From NCBI RefSeq assembly GCF_004343585.1, contig NZ_SLYW01000001.1, forward strand, positions 992,001 to 1,056,000: a DNA stretch of 64,000 bases. Direction: 5' to 3'. Source of the stretch: Neorhizobium sp. JUb45. Its GTDB lineage: Bacteria > Pseudomonadota > Alphaproteobacteria > Rhizobiales > Rhizobiaceae. This document shows, one piece after another, positions 1 through 7,731 of the stretch. Under the pieces are notes generated by a model. That model did no database searches, had not been told where the DNA came from, and worked only from the letters and a program-made list of their open reading frames with translations. Made by a program: the position numbers and the translations under genes. The first letter of the stretch is position 1; each line of letters opens with the position of its first letter.

Positions 1-1100
1 CCAACCATCTTGACGCCGAAACCATCGCCTGGCTGGAAAAGCACCTGCGCGATTATCCGGGCGCCGTGATGATGATTACCCACGATCGCTACTTCCTCGA
101 CAACGTGACCGGCTGGATTCTCGAACTCGACCGCGGCCGTGGCATTCCGTACGAAGGCAATTACTCCGCTTACCTGCAGGCCAAGGCCAAGCGCATGCTT
201 CAGGAAAATCGCGAGGAAGCCGGTCGCCAGAAGGCGCTGTCGCGCGAACAGGAATGGATTGCATCCAGCCCGAAGGCGCGCCAGGCCAAGTCCAAGGCCC
301 GTATCAAGGCTTACGAACAGCTGGTGGACGCCGCCGACGGCATCCGTCCCGGCGACGCGCAGATCATCATTCCGGTGTCGGAACGTCTCGGCAATGTCGT
401 CATCGAAATGGAAGGCATCACCAAGGGCTTTGAAGGCCGCACGCTGATCAACGACCTGTCGATCAAGCTGCCGCCGGGCGGTATCGTCGGCATCATCGGC
501 CCGAACGGTGCTGGTAAAACCACGTTGTTCAAGATGATCACCGGCCAGGAAAAGCCGGATGCCGGTTCGATCCGCGTCGGCGATACCGTACATCTCGGTT
601 ATGTCGACCAGAGCCGCGATGCGCTGGGTGCCGACAAGACCGTCTGGGAAGAAATCTCCGGTGGCGCCGAAATCATCAAGCTCGGCAAGTTCGACATGAA
701 CTCCCGTGCCTATTGCGGCGCCTTCAACTTCAAGGGCGGCGATCAGCAGCAGAAGGTCGGCAATCTTTCGGGTGGTCAGCGTAACCGCGTTCACCTTGCC
801 AAGATGCTGAAAGCTGGCGGCAACGTTCTCCTCCTCGACGAACCGACCAACGACCTCGATACCGAAACGCTCGGCGCGCTGGAAACGGCGCTCGAAAACT
901 TCGCTGGTTGCGCCATCATCATCAGCCACGATCGCATGTTTCTTGACCGTCTGGCGACGCATATCCTCGCCTTCGAAGGCGATGGCCATGTCGAATGGTT
1001 CGAAGGCAACTTTGAAGACTACGAGCAGGACAAGATCCGCCGCCTCGGCCCGGATGCGCTCAATGCCGGTAGCCAGGCCTACAAGCGCCTGACGCGCTGA
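1..1100 (+). CDS. ettA: Energy-dependent translational throttle protein EttA (ABC-F ATPase), 5' end outside window
   Basis: This is the C-terminal 365 residues of an ABC-F ATPase; the open frame continues to the left edge, so the ATG at 66 is internal. The first visible residues, NHLDAE, are the end of the first nucleotide-binding domain's Walker B region. Next comes the charged inter-domain linker (about codons 45-110). The second ATPase domain follows, with Walker A GPNGAGKTT near 506-532, signature LSGGQRNRV near 766-790 and Walker B LLLDEPTNDLD. ABC-F proteins have no membrane domain and act at the ribosomal E site; EttA gates early elongation by energy state. The linker, the YVDQSRD segment and the GNFEDYE tail fit EttA better than Uup. 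A strong terminator follows. Confidence 0.9.
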   Translation, partial: NHLDAETIAWLEKHLRDYPGAVMMITHDRYFLDNVTGWILELDRGRGIPYEGNYSAYLQAKAKRMLQENREEAGRQKALSREQEWIASSPKARQAKSKARIKAYEQLVDAADGIRPGDAQIIIPVSERLGNVVIEMEGITKGFEGRTLINDLSIKLPPGGIVGIIGPNGAGKTTLFKMITGQEKPDAGSIRVGDTVHLGYVDQSRDALGADKTVWEEISGGAEIIKLGKFDMNSRAYCGAFNFKGGDQQQKVGNLSGGQRNRVHLAKMLKAGGNVLLLDEPTNDLDTETLGALETALENFAGCAIIISHDRMFLDRLATHILAFEGDGHVEWFEGNFEDYEQDKIRRLGPDALNAGSQAYKRLTR

Positions 1101-1115
1101 TCGGTGAAAATTGCA

Positions 1116-1149
1116 GGGAAGGGGCCGGTGACGGCCCCTTCCCATTTTT
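1116..1149 (+). terminator. Rho-independent terminator of ettA
   Basis: A perfect 11-bp stem (gggaaggggcc at 1116-1126 pairing with 1133-1143) closes a 6-nt loop and is followed by attttt. It lies 15 bp after the ettA stop. Confidence 0.9.
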
Positions 1150-1203
1150 GCCAATCATCTGCGCTACCCATAGCTTTCCACTTGCAACGACACGACTCTT
1201 CAC

Positions 1204-1219
1204 ATAAAGATATCTTTAT
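1204..1219. promoter_or_regulatory. Perfect 16-bp palindromic operator before the ArsR-methyltransferase gene
   Basis: ATAAAGATATCTTTAT equals its own reverse complement. It sits 14 to 26 bases before the candidate start codons of the ArsR-type regulator and would overlap its promoter. ArsR-family dimers bind such AT-rich dyads and usually repress their own gene. The link to metF points to control of the methionine/SAM cycle, as described for SahR-type regulators. Which protein binds it is inference. Confidence 0.65.
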
Positions 1220-1233
1220 ATCTTGATTGAGAG

Positions 1234-2256
1234 TTGGTGAAAAACATGGCCCTTGGGCTGGATGCATTGGTGGACGTTCTGAAGGCGGCGGGCGAGCAGA
1301 CCCGTTTCCGCCTGCTGGCGCTTCTGGCCTCCGGAGACCTGACGGTCAGCGACATGACCGAAATTCTCGGACAGTCACAGCCGCGCATTTCACGCCACCT
1401 GAAGCTTTTGGCCGAAGAAGACCTGATTGAACGGTATCAGGAAGGCGCCTGGGCCTATTTTCGCCTGCGCCACGAGGGTGACGGCGCGACGCTGGTGCGC
1501 ACGCTTTTGGCGGGCACCGATCGCAATGATCCGGTTCTCTTGCGCGATGGCGAACGTCTGGCGTCTGTCAAGCGCGCCCGCTCCGATCGTGCTCAAGCCT
1601 ATTTCAGCCGCAACGCTTCCGAATGGGACGAGCTTCGCCGCCTGCTGGTGAGCGATGCCGCCGTCGAGCATGCCGTGCTGCGGCTGGTCGGCTCCAATCC
1701 GGTCGATGCACTTCTCGATCTCGGCACCGGTACCGGTCTGATTCTGCAGGTGCTGCACAACGTATATCGCCATGCAGTTGGTATCGACGCCAGCCGTGAT
1801 ATGCTGTCGGTCGCCCGTGCCAATCTCGACAGGGCCGGCATCGTAAAAGCCTCCGTGCGGCACGGCGATATTCTGAATCTGCCGCTGGAAGGACAGGATT
1901 TCGACCTCGTCACCATCCATCAGGTCCTGCATTTCCTCGATCAGCCTGAACTGGCGATCGGCGAGGCGGCGCGCGTGCTGCGTCCCGGCGGTCGCCTGCT
2001 GATCGTCGATCTGGCGCCACATAACCTCGAATATCTGCGCGATGAACATGCGCATGTCCGTCTCGGCTTTTCGCACCAGTTGGTGGCCGAATGGATGAAC
2101 AAGGCCGGTCTCGATGTCGAACAGATGATCGATCTCGATGCCGACAACAAAAGCGAGGCCGCGCTGACGGCGACCGTATGGCTGGCGCGCGACCGCCGCC
2201 TGCTGCTTGCCGACACACAGGCCCCGGACCGCAAGGTTGCGGAACACACTATTTGA
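1234..2256 (+). CDS. ArsR-family regulator fused to a SAM-dependent methyltransferase domain
   Basis: The protein has about 340 aa. Residues 5-90 form an ArsR-type winged helix (LKAAGEQTRFRLLALLASGDLTVSDMTEIL, then QSQPRISRHLKLL as recognition helix). Residues about 140-310 form a class I methyltransferase with the SAM-binding motif LLDLGTGTG and the later motif RVLRPGGRLLIVDL. The start may be TTG 1234, GTG 1237 or ATG 1246; none has a clear Shine-Dalgarno sequence, and ATG 1246 gives 336 aa. It lies 19 bp before metF and behind a perfect palindrome, which suggests an autoregulated regulator of methionine/SAM metabolism that may sense SAM or SAH through the methyltransferase fold. The sensing role is inference; no metal-binding Cys pair typical of metal-sensing ArsR proteins is visible. 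Confidence 0.85.
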   Translation: MVKNMALGLDALVDVLKAAGEQTRFRLLALLASGDLTVSDMTEILGQSQPRISRHLKLLAEEDLIERYQEGAWAYFRLRHEGDGATLVRTLLAGTDRNDPVLLRDGERLASVKRARSDRAQAYFSRNASEWDELRRLLVSDAAVEHAVLRLVGSNPVDALLDLGTGTGLILQVLHNVYRHAVGIDASRDMLSVARANLDRAGIVKASVRHGDILNLPLEGQDFDLVTIHQVLHFLDQPELAIGEAARVLRPGGRLLIVDLAPHNLEYLRDEHAHVRLGFSHQLVAEWMNKAGLDVEQMIDLDADNKSEAALTATVWLARDRRLLLADTQAPDRKVAEHTI

Positions 2257-2275
2257 TATCGGAGACTTCACGCCC

Positions 2276-3181
2276 ATGCAGACGAAAGCCCCCGAACAGA
2301 AGAGTGGAAAAAACTTCCGGCTCTCTTTCGAATTCTTTCCGCCGAAATCGGCCGATATGGAAACCCAGTTGTGGGAATCCGTGGCCGATCTGACGGACTG
2401 GAATCCGGAATTCGTGTCGGTGACCTACGGCGCCGGTGGTTCCACCAAGGCGCCGACCATGACTGCGATCCAGCGCCTCTTGGCAGAAACGCCACTGGCT
2501 GCCGCATCGCACCTGACCTGCGTGGATGCCGCGCGCGAGGAAACTTTGGGCGTCATCGAGGAACTGCGTGCCGCCGGTGTGCGCCATATCGTGGCGCTGC
2601 GCGGCGACCCGTCGGCCGGTATCGGCACTGCCTATCAGCCGCATCCCGATGGTTACGCGAATGCCGCCGAACTGGTGGCGGCGCTGAAGGACGTTGGCGG
2701 TTTCGAGATTTCCGTCTCTGCCTATCCGGAAAAGCACCCGGAGAGCCTCGACACCAATGCCGATATCGAGATGCTGAAACGCAAGGCCGATAACGGTGCC
2801 GACCGCGCGCTGACCCAGTTCTTCTTCGATAACGACGTTTTTGAACGCTACATGGACAAGGTGAGGGCGGCGGGCATCACGCTGCCGGTCGTACCGGGCA
2901 TCATGCCGATCCAGAACCTGACCATGCTGAAGCGTTTTGCCGGTCGTTGCGGCTCGACCGTGCCGGAATTTCTCGATCAGCGTTTTGCCGGCACCGAGGA
3001 CGATGCCGTGGCGCGTGCCGAAGTGGCGGCCGATGTTGCCGCCGAGCAGATCGAGGATCTGATCCGTCGCGGGCTTGGCGAGTTCCACATCTACACGATG
3101 AACCGTTCGGCGCTGACCAATGCCGTGCTCGAGCGTCTCGGACGCCAGCGCGTGCCGGTGAAGGCCGGTGCGGCTGCCTGA
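2276..3181 (+). CDS. metF: Methylenetetrahydrofolate reductase MetF
   Basis: This FAD enzyme reduces 5,10-methylene-THF to 5-methyl-THF, the methyl donor for methionine synthase. The protein has 301 aa, the usual length for bacterial MetF. Visible hallmarks are SFEFFPPK at residues 17-24 (Glu19 matching the catalytic acid), VTYGAGGST near 49-57, HLTC near 80, LRGDP near 109 and TQFFFDN near 180. ATG 2276 was chosen because GGAG lies about 10 bases upstream and the family begins close to the FEFFPPK motif; longer in-frame extensions overlap the upstream gene. It is co-directional with the ArsR-methyltransferase gene 19 bp upstream and probably shares its transcript. Confidence 0.95.
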   Translation: MQTKAPEQKSGKNFRLSFEFFPPKSADMETQLWESVADLTDWNPEFVSVTYGAGGSTKAPTMTAIQRLLAETPLAAASHLTCVDAAREETLGVIEELRAAGVRHIVALRGDPSAGIGTAYQPHPDGYANAAELVAALKDVGGFEISVSAYPEKHPESLDTNADIEMLKRKADNGADRALTQFFFDNDVFERYMDKVRAAGITLPVVPGIMPIQNLTMLKRFAGRCGSTVPEFLDQRFAGTEDDAVARAEVAADVAAEQIEDLIRRGLGEFHIYTMNRSALTNAVLERLGRQRVPVKAGAAA

Positions 3182-3204
3182 GAAGGCACAGCCATAACCA
3201 CAAA

Positions 3205-3242
3205 AAAGAGGCCCATGTTCCTTTCGGATCATGGGCCTTTTC
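3205..3242 (+). terminator. Terminator after metF
   Basis: aggcccatg (3209-3217) pairs with catgggcct (3230-3238) across a 12-nt loop. The stem has an A-rich left flank and a T-rich right flank, so it can work in both directions and also serve the small minus-strand gene at 3313-3390. Confidence 0.8.
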
Positions 3243-3312
3243 AATTTGAAGTGCATTGAAGATCAAACGGTCAATGGATGCGATAATGACCGGTTGAAGG
3301 GCGCGGCTGGCC

Positions 3313-3390
3313 TCAGATGAAAAGCATCGAGGCTACGAAAACGAACGCTGCACCAACCACCAGAACATTGAGAGAATGAGTGCGTCCCAT
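3313..3390 (-). CDS. 25-aa hydrophobic small membrane peptide
   Basis: An ATG at 3390 opens a 26-codon frame ending in TGA at 3313. It is preceded by AAGGAGG with a 6-nt spacer, one of the best ribosome-binding sites in the window. The peptide starts MGRTHSLN and continues as one uninterrupted hydrophobic helix (VLVVGAAFVFVASMLFI), so it is predicted as a single-pass inner-membrane peptide with a short positively charged N-terminus. No other gene occupies 3239-3645, and the metF terminator lies downstream. I recall similar tiny proteins in rhizobial annotations but cannot name a family or function. Confidence 0.65.
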   Translation of the reverse strand: MGRTHSLNVLVVGAAFVFVASMLFI

Positions 3391-3645
3391 ATCTGCCTCC
3401 TTGCGTTGACAGATTAATTGTGGCGGGTTTGGCCGCAATTGCAAACAGTAATTTACGCTGCAATGCGGCGTTACCTACGCTAAAGCTCCTTTTTCTCCAT
3501 GTTAATTAGCTGATTTAAATGGATAAATCGAATTAACGAACAGGCTTAACCACCCCTTAAATTAAATGCTCGCGCTGTTAACAAGCGTTACGTTCCGTGA
3601 TGCTTTGCCACAATTGGCCTGTGGATATCCGAATCGAGATCCGCA

Positions 3646-4551
3646 TCAGCGACGGATCTTGAGCATGCCGTTGAGCACCAGAAGTCCCAGACCGATCAGC
3701 GCCATGCCGGCCACTTCGGCGATATCCAGCCGTTCATGCAGGAATATGGCGCCTAAAAGAATGGCGCTTGGCGGTACCAGCAGCGTCACCAGCGACGTAT
3801 AGGTGGCGCCGGCCAGCGCCAGGATGCGGAAATAGATGAGATAGCCGAGCGCGGTGGACAGCAGCGCCAGCGCCAGAATGGCGGCGACGACCGTCATCGA
3901 CGGGAAGGCGAGCGTCCATGGCTGGTCTGCGATCAGCATGACGGGAAGCATCATCAGCGACGATGCCGTCATCTGGCCGGCGGCGGTGACCGGTGCCGGC
4001 AGGCCGCGAAAGCGTTTTCCATAGGTGCCGGCAAAGCCGTAGGAGAGCGCGGCCAGAATGGGCAGGATCAGCGCCCAGAGCGGCGCTGCGGTGGAGGTAA
4101 AGACGCCGGGGCCGATCAGCACGATGGTGCCGGCAAGGCCGAGCAGGCAGCCGACGATCTTGGCCGTCGAGAGCTTTTCATCCTCGGTGAACCGGTTGGT
4201 GATCAGCACGGTGAATATCGGCGTGGTGGCATTGAGGATGGCGGCAAGCCCGGCGCCAATCTCTGTCTGGCCAAAAAAGATCAGCGTGTGCGGGATGGCG
4301 TTGTTGATGAGGCCGAGCACGGCAAAGGAGCGCCAATGCTCTCTCAGCAGCGAATATGTGCCAAAACGACCGCGCAGAAAGATGTGCAGCGCAAGAGCCG
4401 CGAGGAACAGCCGGAAGAAGACCAATGTGAAGGGTGGGACTTCGGCGACCGCGATACGCGCGAAAAAGAACGAGCCGCCCCAGAGCAGGCCGAGGACGAA
4501 AAGAAGTGCCCAGGCGCTGGCGCCCGGTTTTGGCATGGTCGAGGCGTTCAT
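3646..4551 (-). CDS. EamA/DMT-family inner-membrane transporter
   Basis: The protein has 301 aa and ten hydrophobic segments arranged as two similar five-helix halves, the usual layout of drug/metabolite transporters. Typical EamA pieces are visible: GLLWGGSFFFARIAV in helix 1-2, PPFTLVFFRLFLAALAL, and in the second half ALLSTALGYLIYFRILALAGATYTSLVTLLVPPSAILLGAIFLHERL. It probably exports a small metabolite or amino acid, but the substrate cannot be read from the sequence. AGGAG lies about 17 bases before the ATG, so initiation strength is uncertain. It is a single gene facing the 25-aa peptide gene on its downstream side. Confidence 0.85.
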   Translation of the reverse strand: MNASTMPKPGASAWALLFVLGLLWGGSFFFARIAVAEVPPFTLVFFRLFLAALALHIFLRGRFGTYSLLREHWRSFAVLGLINNAIPHTLIFFGQTEIGAGLAAILNATTPIFTVLITNRFTEDEKLSTAKIVGCLLGLAGTIVLIGPGVFTSTAAPLWALILPILAALSYGFAGTYGKRFRGLPAPVTAAGQMTASSLMMLPVMLIADQPWTLAFPSMTVVAAILALALLSTALGYLIYFRILALAGATYTSLVTLLVPPSAILLGAIFLHERLDIAEVAGMALIGLGLLVLNGMLKIRR

Positions 4552-4596
4552 GGCGGCTCAGAATCTCCTGTGATGATCAGGGATAGACCCGCAATG

Positions 4597-4632
4597 AAAA
4601 CGCCGCCACCCGATTTTTGACGGATGGCGGCG
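4597..4632 (-). terminator. Terminator of the MltB-type gene (minus strand)
   Basis: Read on the minus strand, cgccgcca (4632-4625) pairs with tggcggcg (4608-4601) and is followed by TTTTC. It lies about 30 bp downstream of the stop codon at 4665. Confidence 0.75.
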
Positions 4633-4664
4633 CGTGTGCAGATATTCGGTTCGTAAGTTCTGGC

Positions 4665-5894
4665 TCAGAGGCCCTGAACCAGCTGCTGGGTTGGCCAGCC
4701 GTCTGCCGGCAGACCGAGACGCTGCTGTTCCTTCTGGATGGCCGTGCGCGTGCCGGAGCCCAGAATGCCGTCGATCTTGCCGACATCGTGGCCATGCGCC
4801 TGCAGCTTGGTCTGCAGGTCCTTCATGGCGGCGTCATCGAGAGCCGGGTCAGGATTGCCCTTGGTATAGGTCGGGGCGCCGGACAGGCGGGTGGCGAAAT
4901 ACGCAGCCGAGGTCGTGTAGATGAACGACTGGTTCCATTCCAGATAGATGTTGAAGTTCGGGTAGGTCAGGAAGACCGGTCCCTTGCGGCCCTGCGGCAT
5001 GATCAGCGCTGCCGGCAGGTTTCCGAACTTGGTGTCGCCGTCACGCGGGGTGACGCCGAGCTTAAACCATTCCGAAGCGGGCATCTCGTTGCCGAGGCCG
5101 GTCTTTTCCCAGGGCAGGTTTTCCGGAACCTGCACTTCCTGGATCCAGGGCTCGCCCTTGCGATAACCGAGCGACTTGATGAAGGCGGCGGCCGTGAGAA
5201 CCGCATCGGCCGACGACTTCTTCACGTCGATATGGCCTGAATTGTCGCCATCGACGCCGTGGGCGATGATGTCCTTCGGCAGCATCTGCACCTGGCCGAC
5301 TTCGCCGGCCCATGCGCCGGTGTTGGTGGCAGGATCGAGGTCGCCGTGCTGGACCATCTCGATGAGGGCGATCAGCTGCGGACGGAAAAGCTGCGGGCGG
5401 CGGCAGTCATGCGCCAGCGTGACGAGGGCGTTGCGGGTGTTGAAATCGCCCTGCACGGCGCCGAAATCGGTTTCCATAGCCCAGAAGGCGGTGATGACGC
5501 CGGCTGGCACGCCATATTCGCTTTCGGCGCGGCCAAAGATGTCCTTCATCTGGCTCATCTTCTGGCGGCCGATATCGAGGCGGGCCTGGCTGACGGTACG
5601 CTGCGAGAATTCAAGAAAAGTCTGGCGGAAGACGCCTTGCGCGCGGTCGCGCGACAGCACTTTCTGGTCGATCTGCGCGCCTGCAAGCGCGGTATCGACG
5701 GCGCTGGCCGGAATGCCCTTGGCAACGGCTTCCTGCTTGATACCGGCAAGGAAGGCCGGCAGTTCGCCGCCGCAGGCAACCGGCTTGGTATCATTGCCGG
5801 CGGAAAGCTCCAGCGATGCGGCCTGTGTCAGCGTGGTGGTGGCCAGAAGGGCGGGAAGGGTGAGGGCGAGCGCAAGGCGGCGGGCAACGGACAT
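4665..5894 (-). CDS. MltB-family lytic murein transglycosylase with peptidoglycan-binding domain
   Basis: This enzyme cleaves the MurNAc-GlcNAc bond to give 1,6-anhydro ends in the periplasm. The 409-aa protein begins with a Sec signal peptide (hydrophobic to about residue 22, cleavage near ALA/TQA at 22-25). An SLT_2 domain spans about 40-330, with catalytic Glu141 in AFWAMETDFG and the family segment NTGAWAGEVGQVQMLP. A PG_binding_1 repeat lies at about 350-405 (LQAHGHDVGKIDGILGSGTRTAI). No lipobox is seen, so it should be soluble and periplasmic, unlike E. coli MltB. It is a single gene with its own terminator. Confidence 0.92.
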   Translation of the reverse strand: MSVARRLALALTLPALLATTTLTQAASLELSAGNDTKPVACGGELPAFLAGIKQEAVAKGIPASAVDTALAGAQIDQKVLSRDRAQGVFRQTFLEFSQRTVSQARLDIGRQKMSQMKDIFGRAESEYGVPAGVITAFWAMETDFGAVQGDFNTRNALVTLAHDCRRPQLFRPQLIALIEMVQHGDLDPATNTGAWAGEVGQVQMLPKDIIAHGVDGDNSGHIDVKKSSADAVLTAAAFIKSLGYRKGEPWIQEVQVPENLPWEKTGLGNEMPASEWFKLGVTPRDGDTKFGNLPAALIMPQGRKGPVFLTYPNFNIYLEWNQSFIYTTSAAYFATRLSGAPTYTKGNPDPALDDAAMKDLQTKLQAHGHDVGKIDGILGSGTRTAIQKEQQRLGLPADGWPTQQLVQGL

Positions 5895-5934
5895 GGAAAA
5901 TGTTTCCTGTTGTGGCTAGGCATTGGTTTATCAC

Positions 5935-5980
5935 AATTCCGGACGCAAAAACGGTTCCCACTTTTGCTGGAATTGCTTGA
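5935..5980. repeat. Possible fragment of a dispersed rhizobial intergenic repeat
   Basis: The stretch attccggacgcaaaaacgg followed by ttcccacttttgctggaatt resembles a short motif I remember as common between genes in Rhizobium and Agrobacterium genomes. Only one copy is present in this window, so the repeat status rests on recall, not on a comparison made here. Confidence 0.35.
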
Positions 5981-6031
5981 ATACGGGTTCGTCGGCTGTT
6001 GTGACGCAAACAATGTGACCTAAACAAGGAA

Positions 6032-6051
6032 ACGGCCGCAGTAAGGGCCGT
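6032..6051 (-). terminator. Weak hairpin downstream of the GH25 gene
   Basis: acggcc (6032-6037) pairs with ggccgt (6046-6051). On the minus strand it is followed by TTTCC, about 65 bp after the GH25 stop codon. The stem is short, so termination is only possible. Confidence 0.4.
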
Positions 6052-6116
6052 CTTACATCAGTTCCTTGTCATTTCTGCAAGTGCAGGCCGCTTCTGCTTC
6101 AGATGCCACAGCACTT

Positions 6117-6899
6117 CTACCTGTTGGCGGAAGCAACCCACTGGCGCCAGCTCTTTTCCGAACCGGAGAATACGTTGATATCGGTCGGGCCCTTGATGCC
6201 GGGAATGATGCCGGTGGCGGTATATTGCCAGAAAGTCCATTTGCGGTTGGCGTAAATCTGGCTCGGATGGGCAGCCACCGAACGGACCCAGAAATGATGG
6301 TTGCTGAAGGCGCCGACCAGCCTGTCGCGGTGGAAATCGACCGATGTGTAGATGATCGGCCGCACGCCGTAATGGGCCTCGATCCGGTCCATGAAGCGCT
6401 GCATCACATCGCGTACGGTTTCCGTGTCCGGCTTCAGCTTGCAGGTGGGCGAGGCATGGTTCCATTCCATGTCGAGCACCGGCGGCAGCATGTTGGCTTC
6501 CTTCGGCACGTTCTGGATGAACCAGTCGGCCTGATCTTCCGGCGTCGAGCAGAAATAATAGAAATGATAGGCGGCGTGGGGAATGCCGGCAGCGGCGGCA
6601 CCCCGCCAATGCGTCGTGAAGGCGGAATCGATGCGATCCTTGCCTTCGGTGCCCTTGATGAACACGAAGGCGACGCCGGAATTTTTCACCGTCTGCCAGT
6701 CGATATCCGTGCCATTCCATTTCGACAGGTCGATGCCGTGCACTTCATGGCGGCCGGGGTGGTTGCGGCCAAAGTCCTGCGGGTCGCTGTCCTTGAAACG
6801 CGTGCCCTTGATCGACGGTGCGTCGAGCAGGTCAGCGGTCGAGGTGCAGCCTGTGGCCAGCATTGCGGTCACGGCAAGGGCGAGAAGGGCTCGGTGCAT
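6117..6899 (-). CDS. GH25 (lysozyme M1-like) lipoprotein
   Basis: This is a predicted 1,4-beta-N-acetylmuramidase of glycoside hydrolase family 25. From ATG 6899 the protein has 260 aa: a lipoprotein signal with lipobox LATGC (Cys18), then the GH25 barrel from HGIDLSKWNG (Asp57). It includes the acidic DMEW pair matching the catalytic DxE, FVFIKGTEG, AAYHFYYF, PIIYTS and KWTFWQYT. A longer in-frame start at 6938 exists; neither has a good Shine-Dalgarno sequence, and 6899 gives a more normal signal peptide. It should be anchored to the inner face of the outer membrane. It lies next to the MltB-type gene, with independent transcription likely. Confidence 0.88.
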   Translation of the reverse strand: MHRALLALAVTAMLATGCTSTADLLDAPSIKGTRFKDSDPQDFGRNHPGRHEVHGIDLSKWNGTDIDWQTVKNSGVAFVFIKGTEGKDRIDSAFTTHWRGAAAAGIPHAAYHFYYFCSTPEDQADWFIQNVPKEANMLPPVLDMEWNHASPTCKLKPDTETVRDVMQRFMDRIEAHYGVRPIIYTSVDFHRDRLVGAFSNHHFWVRSVAAHPSQIYANRKWTFWQYTATGIIPGIKGPTDINVFSGSEKSWRQWVASANR

Positions 6900-7035
6900 G
6901 AAAGGTCCGGTCTTGGGGCTGCGCTGCTTCGACCGCACATGCTCGCTGGTGTGGCCGAATCGGGTTTAGCACAAAGACCGGAAAATTGGAGCCGGGCGAG
7001 GCCGGCCGGTGATGACAATCATGTCAGGGAGCAGA

Positions 7036-7731
7036 TCAGGTCCGCTTGCGGATGATCGCATGCCAGGCGTAACCGCCACCGATTTCCTCGAACATCATGT
7101 CGGCATTGGCGTCTGCCAGCCGCTTCTCCAGCGCTTCATGCAGATTGGCGCGTGGCGTGACATGGAAGCGGATAAGCCAGGCTTGCAGTGCTGCGCGGAA
7201 CCAGGCGGGCAGACGCTCCTGCTGGCCGAAATCGACGATATGCAGCGAACCGCCCGGTTTCACGGCTGCAAGCGCCGCATCGATTGCGCCTTCCCAGTCG
7301 GGGATCATCGACAGGGCATAGGAGATCAGGATGCGGTCGAAGCCGCCGATCGCGAAATCCGATGTCCTGAACGTGGTGGCGTCGGCCACCTTGAGCACCG
7401 GCTGTTCGGCCTTGCCGCGAAAATTGCGGCGGGCGCTTTCCAGCATTTCGGCGGAAATATCAAGTCCGTAAAGCTTTGCACCCTTGTGATGCTTGTGGGC
7501 GAGCAGCAGGTTGCGGCCGGTGCCGCAGCCGACTTCCAGCAGCGTCTGCTCCGGCTCCATGCCGAGGCTGACGATCGCCTTGTCGCGGCCGAACAGGTAA
7601 TATTTGCGGGTGAGATCGTAGATGTGCCGCTGGTAACGATACATGCCGTCCATGCGGGCCGCATGCTGGTGGTCACCGTTTTCGAGACCATTGTGTTCAT
7701 GTGCCGATGCCATCTGCCCGGCCTCGCTCAT
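7036..7731 (-). CDS. btaB: Betaine-lipid N-methyltransferase BtaB
   Basis: BtaB transfers three methyl groups from SAM to diacylglyceryl-homoserine to give the phosphorus-free lipid DGTS. The 231-aa protein has a class I methyltransferase fold: YDLTRKYYLFGRD near residue 38, SAM motif LLEVGCGTGRNLL near 62-74, GLDIS, and VKPGGSLHIVDFG near 165-177. The start was set at 7731 because its ATG overlaps the TGA of the upstream gene as ATGA, a coupling typical of btaAB. A longer in-frame start at 7821 lies inside btaA. The adjacency to btaA makes the assignment much firmer than the generic methyltransferase fold alone. Confidence 0.9.
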   Translation of the reverse strand: MSEAGQMASAHEHNGLENGDHQHAARMDGMYRYQRHIYDLTRKYYLFGRDKAIVSLGMEPEQTLLEVGCGTGRNLLLAHKHHKGAKLYGLDISAEMLESARRNFRGKAEQPVLKVADATTFRTSDFAIGGFDRILISYALSMIPDWEGAIDAALAAVKPGGSLHIVDFGQQERLPAWFRAALQAWLIRFHVTPRANLHEALEKRLADANADMMFEEIGGGYAWHAIIRKRT

